Assembly: GCA_020086605.1 (NCBI GenBank)
Contig: JACBWW010000015.1
Coordinates: forward strand, 26,266,335 to 26,330,334
Source of the DNA: Lanius collurio
Lineage: Eukaryota > Chordata > Aves > Passeriformes > Laniidae
Direction: 5' to 3'
Length of the DNA stretch: 64,000 nucleotides
The notes under the pieces are model-generated. The model did not search any database, had not been told where the DNA came from, and saw nothing but the letters and a program-made list of their open reading frames with translations. Of the stretch, positions 28,598 to 42,077 are shown in pieces; within the stretch, counting starts at the first letter, position 1; each line of letters opens with the position of its first letter. Position numbers and translations under genes: made by a program.

Positions 28598-28824
28598 TTT
28601 TGATGTTAGGAGGAAATTCTATACTCTGAATGCTGTGAGGCACAGGAACAGATTTCTCAGACAAATTGTGGATGTCCCATTCTTGGAAGCTTCAAGGTCA
28701 GATTGGATAGGCTTTTCAGCAACCTGGTCTAGTAAAAGGTGTCCCTGTTTAAGGTTGGAAATCTGGAACTAGATGATCTTTAAGGTCCCTTCCAACCCAA
28801 GCCATTCTATGACTCTGTGATGAT
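28598..28824 (+). mobile_element. CR1 LINE, 3'-end fragment
   Basis: Classic plus-strand CR1 3' end. It runs from a GTTAGGAGGAAATTCT block, through GAACTAGATGATCTTTAAGG and TCCCTTCCAACCCAAGCCAT, to the terminal ATTCTATGACTCTGTGATGA. About 230 bp, strongly 5'-truncated as usual for CR1. Confidence 0.92.
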
Positions 28825-31027
28825 GGTTTTATGCCTTGCTACTGAAAGTTAATTTCAGTCACTTTATTTGCATTGTAGCAGGACTTTTGTATGCATCAAC
28901 AATACACCAAGTCTTTCTCCACTAACAAGCACTTCCCAAGGGCAGGCGTAGGAAGCCAGGAACCACTGGTAAATTCAGTAAGTGTGTGTGAGAAGATGCT
29001 GATGACTGTAAGCTTTTGGCTACAGCATGAAAGAACAAACAGCAGCAGTCTGAATGGTCTCTGGAATATTAGCACATAGAATGCCAAGAGCACAAACCTA
29101 TGGGATTAATGAGACATTATTGAAAGAAATTAAGTATATGCATAGCATTTCCAGGAGCATCATTTTTTGACATCACTAAGAGCAGAGCAGCTGAATGTTC
29201 TTAAAACACACTCAGTCAGCATCTGTGATTGTGAAGAAAAAGATGTACTATGAGGGATGGGCAGGCAGACACTCTAAATCTTTTGGAGCTCGCTGCGGAC
29301 AATTTTATCTGAAAATTATTAGAATTAATCACAAATCATATCTTTAAGAAAGGTGAGTGCTACCATTATAAAATAATAGGTGCATATTATACTTCATACA
29401 AAGTCATGACTTCAGCACAACTCTGAGTCATTGGCAAAGGGCCCTTGCTAGCACTCACTAGCAGAAGTTCATAGAAGAAATTCATAGAAGAAAATCCATC
29501 AAGGTTATTTAACATTATAATACTACCACTTGCTCAGCTGCACATTGTTGATAGCTGAGAAGGTGTAACTAGTAAAGTACTACTGCATAACCTGCCATAA
29601 TTTTTTCCCCCCAGGCATGCACTATGGTACATTATTGGACGCATAATGCAGACTTAATGGAATCTGTTTGCCTGTGGTCAAGATACAAGGATTATGAGTA
29701 CACAAAATAGGTTTATGGGTTATTTATTTTATTCTGTTGCTCACATGCCAAAGTTAAGCAGACTTTCTTTAAAGGAAATGGAGTGGAAATTCATTCAGAA
29801 TAGATTCCAAATTCAAAAAAGTCTGGAAAAGGTGGAAGTAAAGTCAGGACAGTAATTCAGCCTTGACTATAACCTTTGCTCTGTCTGCCACTGTAATCAT
29901 TCACTCCCAAGTCTTGGATGTTGGCCCTAGACTCGCCAGAGTATAAGAACTCCCACTGAGCCCATGAGGGTCACTGAGACGAACAGTGATAAATCAATAT
30001 GTTTTGCTTCCACCAGCTGTGATGGAATAATTATAATAAACATTGTAGTTATTAAAATCACATTTTTTGTAGGGAAAAAAAAGGAACAATAAGAGATTGA
30101 GGACACAAAGAGTCTCATGTATAAGTTATGTTTTTCTATAAGGCATCTTATTTTCTTTTTTAAAAAAGATAACTCCATTGCATTGGATTGAGAGAGGAGT
30201 TATAAAGATGTGTGGGATCCAATTCCAGTTTGTGGTATTAGTTTCTCCCTCCCAATGCCTGTAGCTAATTGTCATACTGGGGCATGATATAAGGGCACTG
30301 AAAATAGCTCACAACAGCAAATGCCTATTACATTGTTTAGATGTGCAGGCTCCTTCCACCCTGCTTGGCTTGTTTACCTGTTTGCAGAACGTTTCCTTGG
30401 GGATCAGGTTTTGCAAGTGTTTAATCTTTTTTATTTTGTGTGTATTAAATTCTCTGGCAGGCTACTTGTTACATGGAAATGAGGATAAAAAGGGAAACCA
30501 ATGAAGAAAAGGGAAACTAATATTTCTAAAATCTTTCAACCAGGTGACTTGCTTATGAGCAAAGGTCAAGCTGTGTCAAGGGGGTATCTTCTAATTCTCT
30601 CTGACGATGAAGAAATCTGAGCTGAAGGAAGTGTGCACACTCAACTGTAGGCTGGTTTGCATACACCCATATCAGTAATATTTTCAAACACAACTAAGGT
30701 CCAGAAGAGGTAGGAGATATTGCCTGTACTCATAACACAAAACATACTTCAGACTGCTCTTCGAATTAATCGAAGAATTGAAGAGGATGAAGAGGTAAAG
30801 CTGATGTCAAATTAAAAAAACTTCAGAGCAACTATGCATTGGTCTTGGAGCTGTGACAGCGGGGTGCAGGAACAATGGAGGCGTGGATAGTCCCCAAGAA
30901 CAGAATGTCATGTGAAGACACCCTAGAAACAGGATAAGGTAAATTCTTATTTCTTTGACAACTAATTATTCAAATAGGTTTAATCAGAAAGTGTAATACA
31001 GTATAAGGTTAAATAATTACCATAGCT
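28825..31027. other. Intergenic, no gene recognised
   Basis: AT-rich unique sequence. Only short open frames (83 codons or fewer). A small local duplication (TTCATAGAAGAAA twice) lies at 29468-29493. Confidence 0.6.
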
Positions 31028-31495
31028 CCTGGAGTGGGTCCATGGGAAGATGACAAAGCTGATTCAGGCACAGGTGCACCTCTCTTACAAGGAAAGTCTG
31101 AGGGCGCTGCACCTGTTCATCCTCGAGAAGAGATGACTGAGAGGGGACCTAATCAATGTTTATCAGTATCCAAAGGGAGGTGTCTAGATGATGTTTCCAG
31201 GCTCTTCTCAGTGGTGCCAGCAAAAGGAGAAGAGGAAACAGGCAGAAACTGAAGCACACAAGTTCTACCTGAACATGAACTTCTTTCTTTATTGTGCTGG
31301 TGACCGAGCACTGGAACAGATTGACCAGGAATGTTGTGGAGTCTCCCTGACTGGAGATATTCAAGAAGAGCCTGAATGTAATCCTGGGCCATGTGCTCTA
31401 GGATCACTCTTCTTGAGCAGAGAGGTTGGACCAGATGACCCACTGTGGTCCCTGCCAACCGGATCCATTCCATGATTCTGTGATTCTGTGATTAG
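31028..31495 (+). mobile_element. CR1 LINE, 3'-end fragment
   Basis: Plus-strand CR1 copy of about 470 bp. It runs from the end of the ORF2 region (TCTTACAAGGAAAGTCTGAG, then CATCCTCGAGAAGAGATGAC) through the 3' UTR to a terminal microsatellite of GATTCTGT-type octamers at 31474-31493. That tail is diagnostic of CR1. Overlapping frames at 31034-31475 on both strands are by-products of its GC content. Confidence 0.92.
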
Positions 31496-32803
31496 CTGAT
31501 ATTGTCCGGAGTGAGTAATACAAAGTGCTGTCATGATTGTTTTTCAACAGCTGGAATGGACCGAAAGAAAAAAAGTGCTTTCTGCCCACCGAGTGTCACA
31601 TCATATATCTTGCACTTCTGCAATATTAAATTCTTCTTCTAAGATCATAGTTATTTGCATGAGTCCTAGTTTCCCACAAGGCTTGTTCAGTTGAAAATTA
31701 AGTTGACATTTCCTAGGAATTGGGAAATGAGAAATATATGAAATTATTATATGAAGCAGGGGGATTTTTAGGTGTTTTCTTTTCCCCCTCTGGGTCTACA
31801 AGGCTTTTTAAGGGCATCTGGTCCTTCATCCCATCATCAAGTCTGAGGGAAAAAAAACTTTGAAAAGTCTTATTTATAGGTTCCTAATTGTCAGCTTTGA
31901 AAGGATGACTCTTGCATTATGCTAAATTAAAGCATGAAATCTGAAACTGTTGAAAAATGTAATCATTTCAGGGGTTTTTTTCTCTTTTTTCAATGTAGAA
32001 TTGATATCAAATAAATATCAACAGGAAATTAGATTACTCCTCTACCATACCATTGTTGTGAAAGGTAAAAGAGCGAAACTCACTTATCTCTGTATGGAAA
32101 GGAACAGGGCTGCTACCTATGCAAAATTATACAGCCAATATATGTCAGTGATTTATTCATAAAGGGCAGTGGAATAGGAATGCTCCTTTTTTCTAAAACC
32201 TCAACATCTACTTCAAAGGAAGTTTGGTGGGAAAAGGTGATTGAGGTGCCCTCTAACTGAGAAAAATATTAGAAACTGACGAATTGCTTATCTACATGGG
32301 AAAGGCATAGTAAGGAACTCAGTTCAGGAACCAGAGACAGACAACATTAGCCTGACAAATAAAAATGTATTTTATGACATAAGGATGATTGAGGAACGAA
32401 TTCCTGAGGAATGTTTTATCTTGATTATCTGCAGAGATGCCTTTCTGGAGGGCAGGATTAACACCAGCACTGAAGATACTGTTTGATGCAAGAGTGATGT
32501 ACATGAGATTCTCCACCTTGAAGTGAGATTGGATAATCATAAGGAGCCTTTTTGTCTTTAAATGGCATGACTGATATCCAAGCATGCACAGCTCTAAACT
32601 GGAGTCTGTTTAGACTGGTCTACCCAGATTTTCAGGCTGGAGTTGTGTAAAATGTGTAAAGCACATATATTTCAACTACACTCTACAACCAGCTGTAGAA
32701 GAGAGCATGAAAAATATTGTACCATCCTAGGTAAGCCACTCTCCTGTGTGTTAAGATTCAATTATTGAGAGATGCATCTACCCAAAAAGAGGTGTAAACA
32801 AGA
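31496..32803. other. Intergenic, no gene recognised
   Basis: AT-rich unique sequence between a CR1 piece and an LTR. Nothing recognisable. Confidence 0.6.
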
Positions 32804-32830
32804 CCATATGCCAAAGTCAGTAGAATGGAT

Positions 32831-32836
32831 TTTATT
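32831..32836 (-). terminator. LTR polyadenylation signal
   Basis: AATAAA on the minus strand, placed near the 3' end of the LTR-like block. It is consistent with the R/U5 part of the element. Confidence 0.5.
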
Positions 32837-33040
32837 TAACAGTAAAATATGAAGTAGAGAGATAGAAAGAAAGAAAGAACTAGAAAAGGGGGAGAGGGTG
32901 AGAGAAAGAGAGTGAGAGAGAGACAGATTAAGTAGAAATACAGTCACTATGCCTGTTGATACAGTGGTATCCCATTGGTCCTTCCTCACCGTGGTCTTCT
33001 CTGTGGCAGGGCTCCTACAGTCACTCAAAACTTCTCATAA

Positions 33041-33046
33041 TTTATA
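33041..33046 (-). promoter_or_regulatory. TATA box of minus-strand LTR
   Basis: TATAAA on the minus strand inside the LTR-like block, about 210 bp upstream of the AATAAA signal, as expected for the U3/R arrangement. Activity today is unknown. Confidence 0.45.
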
Positions 33047-33662
33047 CCTCATAGCAAAAAAAAAAGGAATCAGCATTCATTGGCTACATAATTTTCTCAC
33101 TTCCAATGTTAATTAGTCTCATGTTCAGTCTTTCTCTTCCTTTGAGTAGGTGAGTTTCTTGTATGATTTCCCCCGGCCAGACCCAGTCAGAACTGATTTT
33201 CAGCACAGTTGCTGAGTTGGCTTGCTTTGTGGATTCTTTATGTTCATTATCAGTGCTCCCCCAGCTTGTTTACCTCTTCCTAGTCTGAGATTATCAGACA
33301 ATAGTATCACCTTTATCTTATCTCGGGTTCCAGTTAGGTGTCTTATCTAACTGTCCAAACTTCCAGGAATTTATAAAGGTATATTTAGGTCCGGGGGGGG
33401 ACATGTTCAGAGGTCACAGATGATTGAGCAGGTCATACTTTCTACAGTTTGCCATGTTAGGCAAAGTCCCTCAGTGATCTTAATAGTGTATGAGGCAATC
33501 ATGATCTCTAAGTCTCTTACCCTGTGGAGCCAATGATCATCCAAGTCTCACTCTTCATACGCTGACTTTGGAAAATTGAGTGCACAGGAAGATGTAATAC
33601 TCTTTGTTTCCCTTCAGCAAGGTAACATGAACGTGTTAGGGATCGTCTGACATCCCCATATG

Positions 33663-36600
33663 CTGCTCCACTGAAAAATTAACACCTTCAACAACAATTG
33701 ACACCCTTTTGTGTCAACAGAAAGGGTGGTGAACTTGTTCACAACAGAGAGAAAGACATTATGAAATTAAGAATTAAAAAATTAACTCAGGAACGGATTC
33801 TTACTGAGGACCCTTTGCCTTTCTGCCTTCACAGGAATGAGAAAGAATGTATGCAGGCAGCCCCCAGAGAAGTTTTCAAGTGAGTTCACAGGAGCAGTGG
33901 GGCATCTTAGACGTTGTGTCTGCAGAAAGAAAATGTGCATTACCTGCATGACCTGTTCATACAAAAGGGAAGCTGTGGTACTATGGTGACTTCCATTAAA
34001 TTTCAGTAAGTGTGCAAGTTGATAGTGATAATTTAAAAATCTTCAGGGTTCAAAGAGTTCATGCTCAAAGGGACATGGTGAGAATATTAGAATATACCTT
34101 TCCCTGTCTGCTCTTATTGATCATGGATGGAAAGGTAAAGAGGAGATTTCACTGTGGAAAGAACAGTAGAATTTTAAAATTCAGCTGCAAGAAAAGGAGG
34201 AGCATCATGACCAAAAAGGTATTTGGTCATTTGAATGTGTCTTGGAAGGCAATTCTTCTATCACTCAGTGTTGTCACAGTAATGGAACCCAGTAAGTCCT
34301 ACAGAAAAACACTCCTCCCTTCCCCATACACAGCATAAATCTAAGCCTGCTCTGACCCCAGCTATGTGGTAGCCATTGGAAACTGCATCAGCAAGGCTGA
34401 AGAAACATCAGTAGGAAGAAACAGACCATAAAAGTATTCATTAGAAGCAAGTATGTCACCATTAACTTATTGTGCTTTGAACTTATATGCTACAGAGATG
34501 AACAACTACCAAAAGCACATCCTTGTCCTTCATTTTAGCAAACAAGAACAACCTAGAAGAGTCATTCAGCTTTAAGAGAATGTGTCCTCAAATATTTGTA
34601 TTAGCAACTAATTTACCTAATCCAGAGTTAATTGCAAGAAAAGAAGTATTAAATGACTGACAGTCTTATATGGCCTTTCTAATCATGTGTCTCCTGTTAT
34701 TTGGACAAAGATTTGATGGATGGGCCTATATAATCTTGCACTAAATTCCTATTTTACAGGGATGAGAAAGTATAATTTGTACTCATACTGCAATATTTAG
34801 ACAACCATCTTTATAACTATATTTACCTGTAGCATTCATAAAGAACAGCCTAGAATCAGGCTACTAAATCCATACTCAACCACTATAACTGATGTAATAA
34901 CTGAACTGTTTCATATAAAGTCAGAGATTTTCCCTACTCATTAGTTACCTATGTAGCAATCTTGGGAAAGTTGATTGCATGGAGGCAGAAGCCACAGAAA
35001 TGGGCAAACTAAACAATTAGGATTCCAAAATACACTTCTAATGATTTTGTTTTATCATGGTGATGCAAGAGCCTTGTTTAATTTACAGCTGCGTCTTAGT
35101 TTCTATTATAAGTCCAACACTGTTTTCTGATTTTATTATATAAATTGTTGGTAACACTGAGAATTAGATTTTAATCATGAAAAGATTACTCCTGGACACT
35201 AAATCTCTGACTAATGCACCAGTCCAGGAAAGCACTGTTGCATGTAATTTTTGCCCTGCTTGGTAAAGTACATAAAGTCATGCTTAATTTGAAGCCCGTG
35301 AAAAGTCCAATTGATTCTTAAAATAAGCAAGTTTATGAGAATCCAGAAAAATCCAGTGCATTAATTCATTAGTGAATAAAATTAAAACAAGAACAGAAGA
35401 CAACAAAAGCCACTGATTTATTCTCACCCGTTCTTTTCCCAAGTGTCAGTTAATCACGACATTAACATCATTCATGATTTGCCAAGAAAGCTTTGTACCA
35501 TGACCCCTCCTGTGTACAAGATGCTGTACAAACCCCAAAAGACAATAATCCCACCCCAGGTAGTTTGCAGTCCATTTCTAGCTGATACTGCAGTATGTCA
35601 CACCCCTTACCTAAAGGATGCCAAAGGTGAAAGTTTCTTTGAGGCCTGTCTTTCTTGCTCTTTTGCATTTTTATTAATGACACATGGTTTTGCACAAAAC
35701 CTGAATTTGTATGAGACACTCTGTTCTTAACATTGCCAAAAACCCAAACATGAAACTGAGTTCATATACAGTGTCTTACAAAACTGATTATAAAAATTAA
35801 CATTCATTTCTAAGTACTGCCCAAATTAACACAAATCAGAGTTCATTACAAAGCATTAGGAGGCAATTTATTGCAATCATTATGCCTGCTATTACAGAGA
35901 CCCATATGCCAACTCCAGAAGTAACATGCATTCTGAATCAGGGTCATTGCTGTCATATTTGCATGTGAAATACATTAATTGATCTCCTGTGTACATTAAA
36001 ATTTAAATCCACACTTTTTTGCTGCTGAATGCTCCATCATAAATTTCTTGTGTGAAGGGACAGACTGGGTGGAGAGATGGTTTAGAGGAATACTTGTCCC
36101 AAACTCTGGTAGATTCTTAAGTAGCTAAATCCATTCTGCTTAACTAAATGAGGTCCTAAATATCTTTTACATTCCACAGTAGGAAGATATGCAGTCATAC
36201 ATGTCAGTGATGTGAAATACCACATTTTACTCATGTTATCTTTCCTGTCAGTCTACTAAGATATGTCCTGAGGAGGATGCAACTTTAACAACTAACAGGT
36301 GAACAGCGTAGTGTTTAGAAAAGCTGTGTCTTCCATAAAGGCTTGATGTGCCTTGGAAAAAGGATAATAAACCTCATTGTCAGTCAAAAAGAGTGAGAAT
36401 GTTAGCATGGTCTTCAACTGTATCAACCCAGGAGACACTGATGCAATGCAAGTTAAAAGAGCTCAGTAACCAAAATATGTATTTTGCTATTTCAGTGTTT
36501 GTCCAGACTTCTATGTTGTCTACAGATAAATAAAAGGTGAAAAGAAAACCCATATTTAACAAAAATAAATAAAACAGTACTATCCTTTCCCCCCAGCACT

Positions 36601-39359
36601 TTTGATGAATCCTAGACAGTGGCAGTGGGAAACCACATAAGAAAAAATAAGCATCTCTTTCCAAGCCAAGGGGAGAATTATGGGAGAGAAGATGGATGTG
36701 AGGTAACACGGTAGAAAAGTCTTTAAGATAGCTCATGGAGTTGATGTTAGAGAGTTGACTTTTGGAAGTGGAGTCAGTGAAGGAGGAGGAGGTGAAATAT
36801 TTTGAGAAGAGCAGACAGATGATTAAATTAGACAAGCCAGACACTGGAGTCAGACAGGGAAGTCTAACACGGGCATAAAGGGTGAAAAAACACCTGAGAG
36901 AACCGGGGATTGGGAAAGAGGCCTGTCAAGAACCATTTAAGGCAAGATGAGAGCATTAAGTGGACATAAGAGGAGCAAAAATAGCAGCTGTCCAAGATTG
37001 TTTCTCCTGCAGTTGATGCCAATTCAGTGAGCATGAGGAAAATCTTTCCCTCTTGACCCTTGAGAAGGAAGATGTACTTCTGAAGCTGTCTGCTGATATA
37101 GTCCTTAAGGACTTCCTGTTTGGTTAAGGTTTTCCCTGTTGAGTCACATGGGTTTCTCTAATCTATATCTTCCTTGATTCCTACAGGCCAGAGAGAATGG
37201 TGTGAAAATGCAATATGATTGTGAATTGTTTTACTCCACTTTGCTTTATGTGAGAGCAGATTTTCTGGAGCACATTCTCCAGGGTTTATAGCACCAGCAC
37301 AAAATAGTCCTGCACTATGAAAATAAATCACATGCGTATCTACATATCCTTTACCAAGTGAAGAGAGCATTTCTGTTATAGTGTGTGTCTGTCACCCTTA
37401 ACAATAAAAATGGAAGTAAATTAGAAAATAGTAACTTGAACAAACAAAATCTTTATATCAGCATGACTGAAATAACCCAGAAAGCCTTTAAACTTTTCTC
37501 AATTTATGTGCAAATGATGGCAGTTAAATGTTAGCAGTGCAAACAGCTGTTGTGCCTACCCAGACAGAGGGCAACTTCTGTGTAATGATGTGGGTTATTA
37601 AAATCTTTGGAGATAACATTGTCAGGAGCAGCACACAATGCCACAGCATTTACTGTTCACCCACCGTATTTTTGTCAGTGCAGAGACAATAAACACATTG
37701 CTTTCTAACAGGAAGTCAGATAGGCCAAAGCATGAATTTGAGAGCTGAGTGCTATCAGCCTTCAGCAAATGTGAAGATAGCAGATATACTTCAGCAACTG
37801 CATAAGGAAAACAAGTCTGAGCAACCATGTAGCTTTGCACTTAGTACGAGTAAATGAAGGTACTGAGCTCAGCGCTGCACAGACAGCTGCCATCCCAAAC
37901 AGCAAGCGACATGCTAGCAAAGCCGGAGACTGACACATTGTTATTCCTGTTGGGAAAACCAAGAGGTAAAGGATCATAGTCAGTAAAGCATTCTGACATC
38001 ACCATGACACCCAGAGTGCTCTGTGAGCATTCTGTGAACTGGGCAGCTCTGACTGGGATACTCATCAGTTTGCATGCTGAGCAGGGAGTCATCCACAGAC
38101 AGACTAAAGCAAGGGCTGCAGGGAAGGAAAGGGCTGAGGGCTTAAATCCAGAATGCTGAACTGACCTTTGCTACATCCATAACAGACATAGCAAAAGAGG
38201 CTCCTTATGGGGTGTTAGACAAAGAAAAACTTTGGGTTTGGATCTCCTGTGGACTGAGCTGAGAAAGTACAGAGTGTGGGCAAAAGCTGTTTTTCCAGTG
38301 GCTTTAAAGAACAAGGGAGATGCCAAGTGCCTTGTAAACCAGCCATATCACAGTTCCCAGAGTAGAGCTGCAAACCAAGCTTTGAGTCAGTCTGAATCTA
38401 CACCTATCTCTTTTTCTATCCTTTCCAAAATGTTTATGGGTAGGACTACATGTAAGGCAGTGATGGTGTTTCCTGAAATGTCCAGCTGTGTCCCAAGATG
38501 GTGGCATGCAGATTGCTGTGAATTGTTTTCTCTTCCAGATGCAGGGAAGTCTAATAAAGTCAACATGCTGATAAGGGAGCTAACAATTTGCCTTTAGTTC
38601 TGCTTAGCCCATATTGCACTCTATTCTTGACAAATGCTCTTTGTATATACACTAAGACAAAATCAAAACATGTTTCAGATGAGTCAGTGTTCATTTCCAT
38701 GTTGATTTCATAGTCTGAGACTACCTGTTAGAATATAGAAAAATTCAAGGAAGCAGAATGATTTACAGCTCCTTTCAGTTTAATGTCTTCTCAAAACCTG
38801 ATTAATACTCTCTCTGTCCCATAACAATGAAAATAATTATTTTATAAAGCCCAAGATCATCTTCTGATGTCTGTCCAGTCTGAGAGTGAAAGACTGGCAT
38901 ATTGGCAGCTTTGCAGTGGATGGAAAGGAGTAATGCCTGTCTATCAATATTGTACTGATTTCTGAAAGGTCCAATAGATCTGAAAACTATTGGATTAGTG
39001 GAGCATCATAGTTTAACCGCAGCCAGCCCTCTACATAAAGGAGTTGGTATTTCTGCTCAAAACCAAAGAAAAAAACCTTTGCAAAAATGATCTATCCCTT
39101 GCATCACTGACTATTTGGAGTTCATATTAGTCTGTGTTCAGAACATAGACAAAGTTTTATGTGTTTTTAACCTTTATCTCCTCCCAGACATTCTTTAGTA
39201 CAGTTGCAGAAGCAGCCACGTTGGCAGTGTTGACAGATGTGTGAACAGCAGCTGCAGGAGATGGGCATGCTGCTGACAGAGAAAGAGAGACCTTCCAGCC
39301 TGCTTTGCATTTGGATAAATCTCTCATTTCTTCCTCCATAATTGGAAATGTTTGTTAAG
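33663..39359. other. Intergenic, no gene recognised
   Basis: AT-rich unique sequence. It contains the longest non-viral open frame of the window (minus strand, 36380-36844, 154 codons), which has no recognisable domain and whose length is compatible with chance. A minus-strand patch at 37762-37977 follows a pyrimidine-rich AG and is hydrophobic, but it lacks a convincing donor site. Confidence 0.55.
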
Positions 39360-40170
39360 CTGCAAAAAATAGAGAATGTGGATGCAAAAGCTCAGCATCC
39401 TTACACTCCAATTTTTCAGTCGGCTATTGATTAACAAAGAAAAAGATTTCTCAGGGATAAGCAGAAACATTTAAATTCCAATATGGTTATTATTATTTTA
39501 ACTGTTTCTTTTTTTTTTTTTTTTTTAATCTAAGCAGGAGATTAGTTCTTCTTTTTACAAAGATCTCCAAGCATGCAGAGAAATTAATAGCTGGTTTGTG
39601 TGTTAGAAATGCAGCAAAGTGCTCCAAAGAGCCTATGTATTTTGTTTGGACTTTTGCTTATAGGAATTGTAAAAGAAAATATTTTTAAAACACAATGAAA
39701 CCTTTGCTTTGCTTTACTTCTCTGACTTTGATGCTAGACTGGAGCCTGCACTGCCCTTTTGAAGAAGCTTGTAATGGAAATGGTAAGACATCCTTATCTG
39801 CAGCAGATCAAGTGATTTCCCTCACAATGCAGCGTGGGAAAGCAACAACATTTAGCGAGACTAAAGGAAAGTGTGAACTGTTCCCAGAAGCCATTACATT
39901 AGTGAAGTTTATCTCAGCCGGGTAATTCACCTCAGTCAGGAGCGGAATTGAATGTACCATTGGAGCAGCAGCGGCATAGCTGAGCTATATCGTGCCCTTT
40001 ATTTAAGGTGCTATATATTGTGCTCAGAGATAAAAAGTCATCTTTTTTTTTTTCTTTCCTGGAGGAGACAAATTAGATATTAGCATTAATAAGCAATTGT
40101 TTCTTACCATGTAGATAACTTCTTTTATGTGTCTTTGCATTAATTTTGATGACCCTCAGCCTCACAGCTC
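39360..40170. other. Candidate conserved non-coding element
   Basis: A repeat-poor stretch whose texture differs from the flanks. It keeps several CpG sites (near 39831, 39855, 39919 and 39942) in otherwise CpG-poor DNA. It also has TAAT-rich segments, a T19-type run at 39508-39528 and an imperfect repeat of GCTATATCGTGCCC / GCTATATATTGTGCTC near 39983-40024. A plus-strand frame of 76 codons (39695-39925) resembles no protein. Such features are compatible with a distal enhancer, but conservation cannot be tested from one sequence. Confidence 0.25.
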
Positions 40171-42077
40171 CTTGGAAAGGTTGCAAGCAGGAGTTTCCTT
40201 CCCCAGCTTAGTCGGGAAGGAACGCATGGGCCACAGTCACGAGGACAGTGCCTCAAAAGACATCATGGGCACCTAACTAGAGAGGAAAGTGCTGTCTGTA
40301 GAAGTGCAAGAGAAGAAGATCAAAGATGTCATTCTAGGCAGATGGGTTTTCAAAAATCTGTCCCTTTTGGGAAGACACTAATTTCTAATTTCTGGAGGAA
40401 CTAAGTATTTCTCCACTCTTGACATCGATGGTCCAGCTTTGTAGTGTTCCAGGAATAACAGGCACTCCTTATGAGAAGCTAAATGACAAGGCTTGCAGAG
40501 CAGTATTTCTTAAATTCATCTGTTTAACCACAGCAAGTTGACAGCAACTTTCATGTTGCCTCATTGGTTTCAGCCCTCAAGCCAGAGCATGGTTTATCAT
40601 ATCCTGGACAGTAGAGATTTTGGACTTAACCCAACTGTACTGCAGCAACAAGTAATGCATTCTCATCACAGAGGCACTGTTGAGACAACAAACCCCACTC
40701 CCTGAGGTGGCTGCAGCCTATTTGTTCCTAGTATGGAGCCACTGTAAGGGCACAGAGTGTTTGTTAAATTACTGGTCCAAAGGCCCATACAACTGATGAA
40801 ACACATCCAGCTGCAATGGAAGCACTCATGCCTTTTTCTGAGGGCTTTCAGATGTACAGAGAACTATCAAAATACTCTGAGACACTTTCAAGAGCTAAGA
40901 AAGCAAACAGGCTTTTAGGCCAGATACTCGCTTGAATTCTGTGAACCAACTCTGCCTCATGTGTCCTCCAAAAACTGAAAGAAGGGTGCACTTATGAACT
41001 TCAGCTGAAGTGAAAATACTACCAGTGGAGCTCATCAATGGAATAATTCAGAGCAGTGCTGCCAGGAAGGCAGTGGATCTTACTTCAGTAATGTGACCGA
41101 TCTGGGCTAGACTCATTTCTGTTGTCCATCACAAGTTGATACAATCGCAATGAATCTCTTTAAAGAACTTTCCCTCTATTTCCTTCTTCCAAATGTAACC
41201 TCAAAGATGTTCTGCTCCTTCTAGCCTAAGGCACATATTTCACCTTCTGCAATTAATACACTTTCTGGAAATTCCCATTTTGTCATGGTCATTTTAAACA
41301 TCATCATTCCATTAAAAGTTTTCAATCATCTCAGGTGATGAAAAGATGTTCATATGCTTTTTAAAGGTTGTGAGTAGTTCTTCCTTCTTCTAGGCAGAGT
41401 CTAGCTGTTTGTGCATGTGTCCATACAATTGTCATTCACCTAAATGAACAAGAGGAGAGTATGGGAGGAAGGATTTTCGTGATTGATGGGAAGGATGAAT
41501 TACTTTTAGCCACCCAGCAGTACAGTAATTGATGTCTGGGAGCAGCTGCAAGTGCTACATAATAGCTGTCAGTGTTACAGATGGTCTGAGCACTTTGGTG
41601 TGGAGATAACACTTCGACAAAGGGATTGCCATGGTGAGAACACATCACCACCAATCTTGGCTGGCAACATCTGGCAGCGCTGGCAGCACCCTTGTGCTGT
41701 CCTACGCAGAAGATGTCTCTGACTCTCCTGCATCTGAAAAGACGATGATGTCTATAGAAAAGAAAACTGAGAGATGAAAGCAGCAGCAGCAGAGACCTAT
41801 GAAACATATGTGCCTTTCTCCCATAGACTTTCAGATTCCTAGAGGCTATTTTTTTTTTTTTTGAATTATTTGATGCTTTGGAGCTAGCTTGGAGAAAAAA
41901 AATTCTTTCTGAAGACTAAGGGAATTTTCTAAGGTTCTCATAAGGTATTGAAAGGTAAAAATACCTCATGAGTTTATTAATTAGCTCTCATGTCATCCTC
42001 AGAAAGCATTTTCAGTTAGAAAAACAGCTCAGCCAGGAGTATGACTGGGATTACTGCATCACACACTTTAATTTCTG
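40171..42077. other. Intergenic, no gene recognised
   Basis: Unique sequence. The only longer frame (minus, 41436-41807, 123 codons) shows no domain. No named repeat is visible. Confidence 0.55.

Larger units (their letters stand above)
32811..33655 (-). mobile_element. Solo LTR of an avian ERV, minus strand
   Basis: Read on the minus strand the block has LTR organisation. It opens TGTCAGACGATCCCTAACAC (from 33652), has a TATA box GGTATAAATT (33041-33046 as TTTATA on the plus strand) and, about 210 bp later, a polyadenylation signal TTAAATAAAATCC (32831-32836). It ends near CTGACTTTGG. A CT-rich tract (32860-32935 as GA on the plus strand) lies between TATA and poly-A signal. A 7 bp direct repeat CCATATG lies at 32804-32810 and 33656-33662 and may be the target duplication. 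However, the canonical TG...CA ends do not fit it exactly, so the boundaries are uncertain. No internal viral genes are present, hence a solo LTR. Confidence 0.6.

Noticed and set aside
31034..31475. Several overlapping frames of 72-106 codons
   Set aside because: They fall within a CR1 3' fragment and are by-products of its GC content.
36380..36844. 154-codon minus-strand open frame, the longest non-viral frame
   Set aside because: No domain, signal or family resemblance. A rough estimate for about 40% GC and six frames over 64 kb gives a fair chance of one such frame arising at random, unlike the 286-codon viral frame.
37762..37977. Minus-strand hydrophobic frame after a good-looking AG acceptor (CTTGGTTTTCCCAACAG)
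   Set aside because: No convincing GT donor ends the open stretch, no family match, and no neighbouring exon was found.
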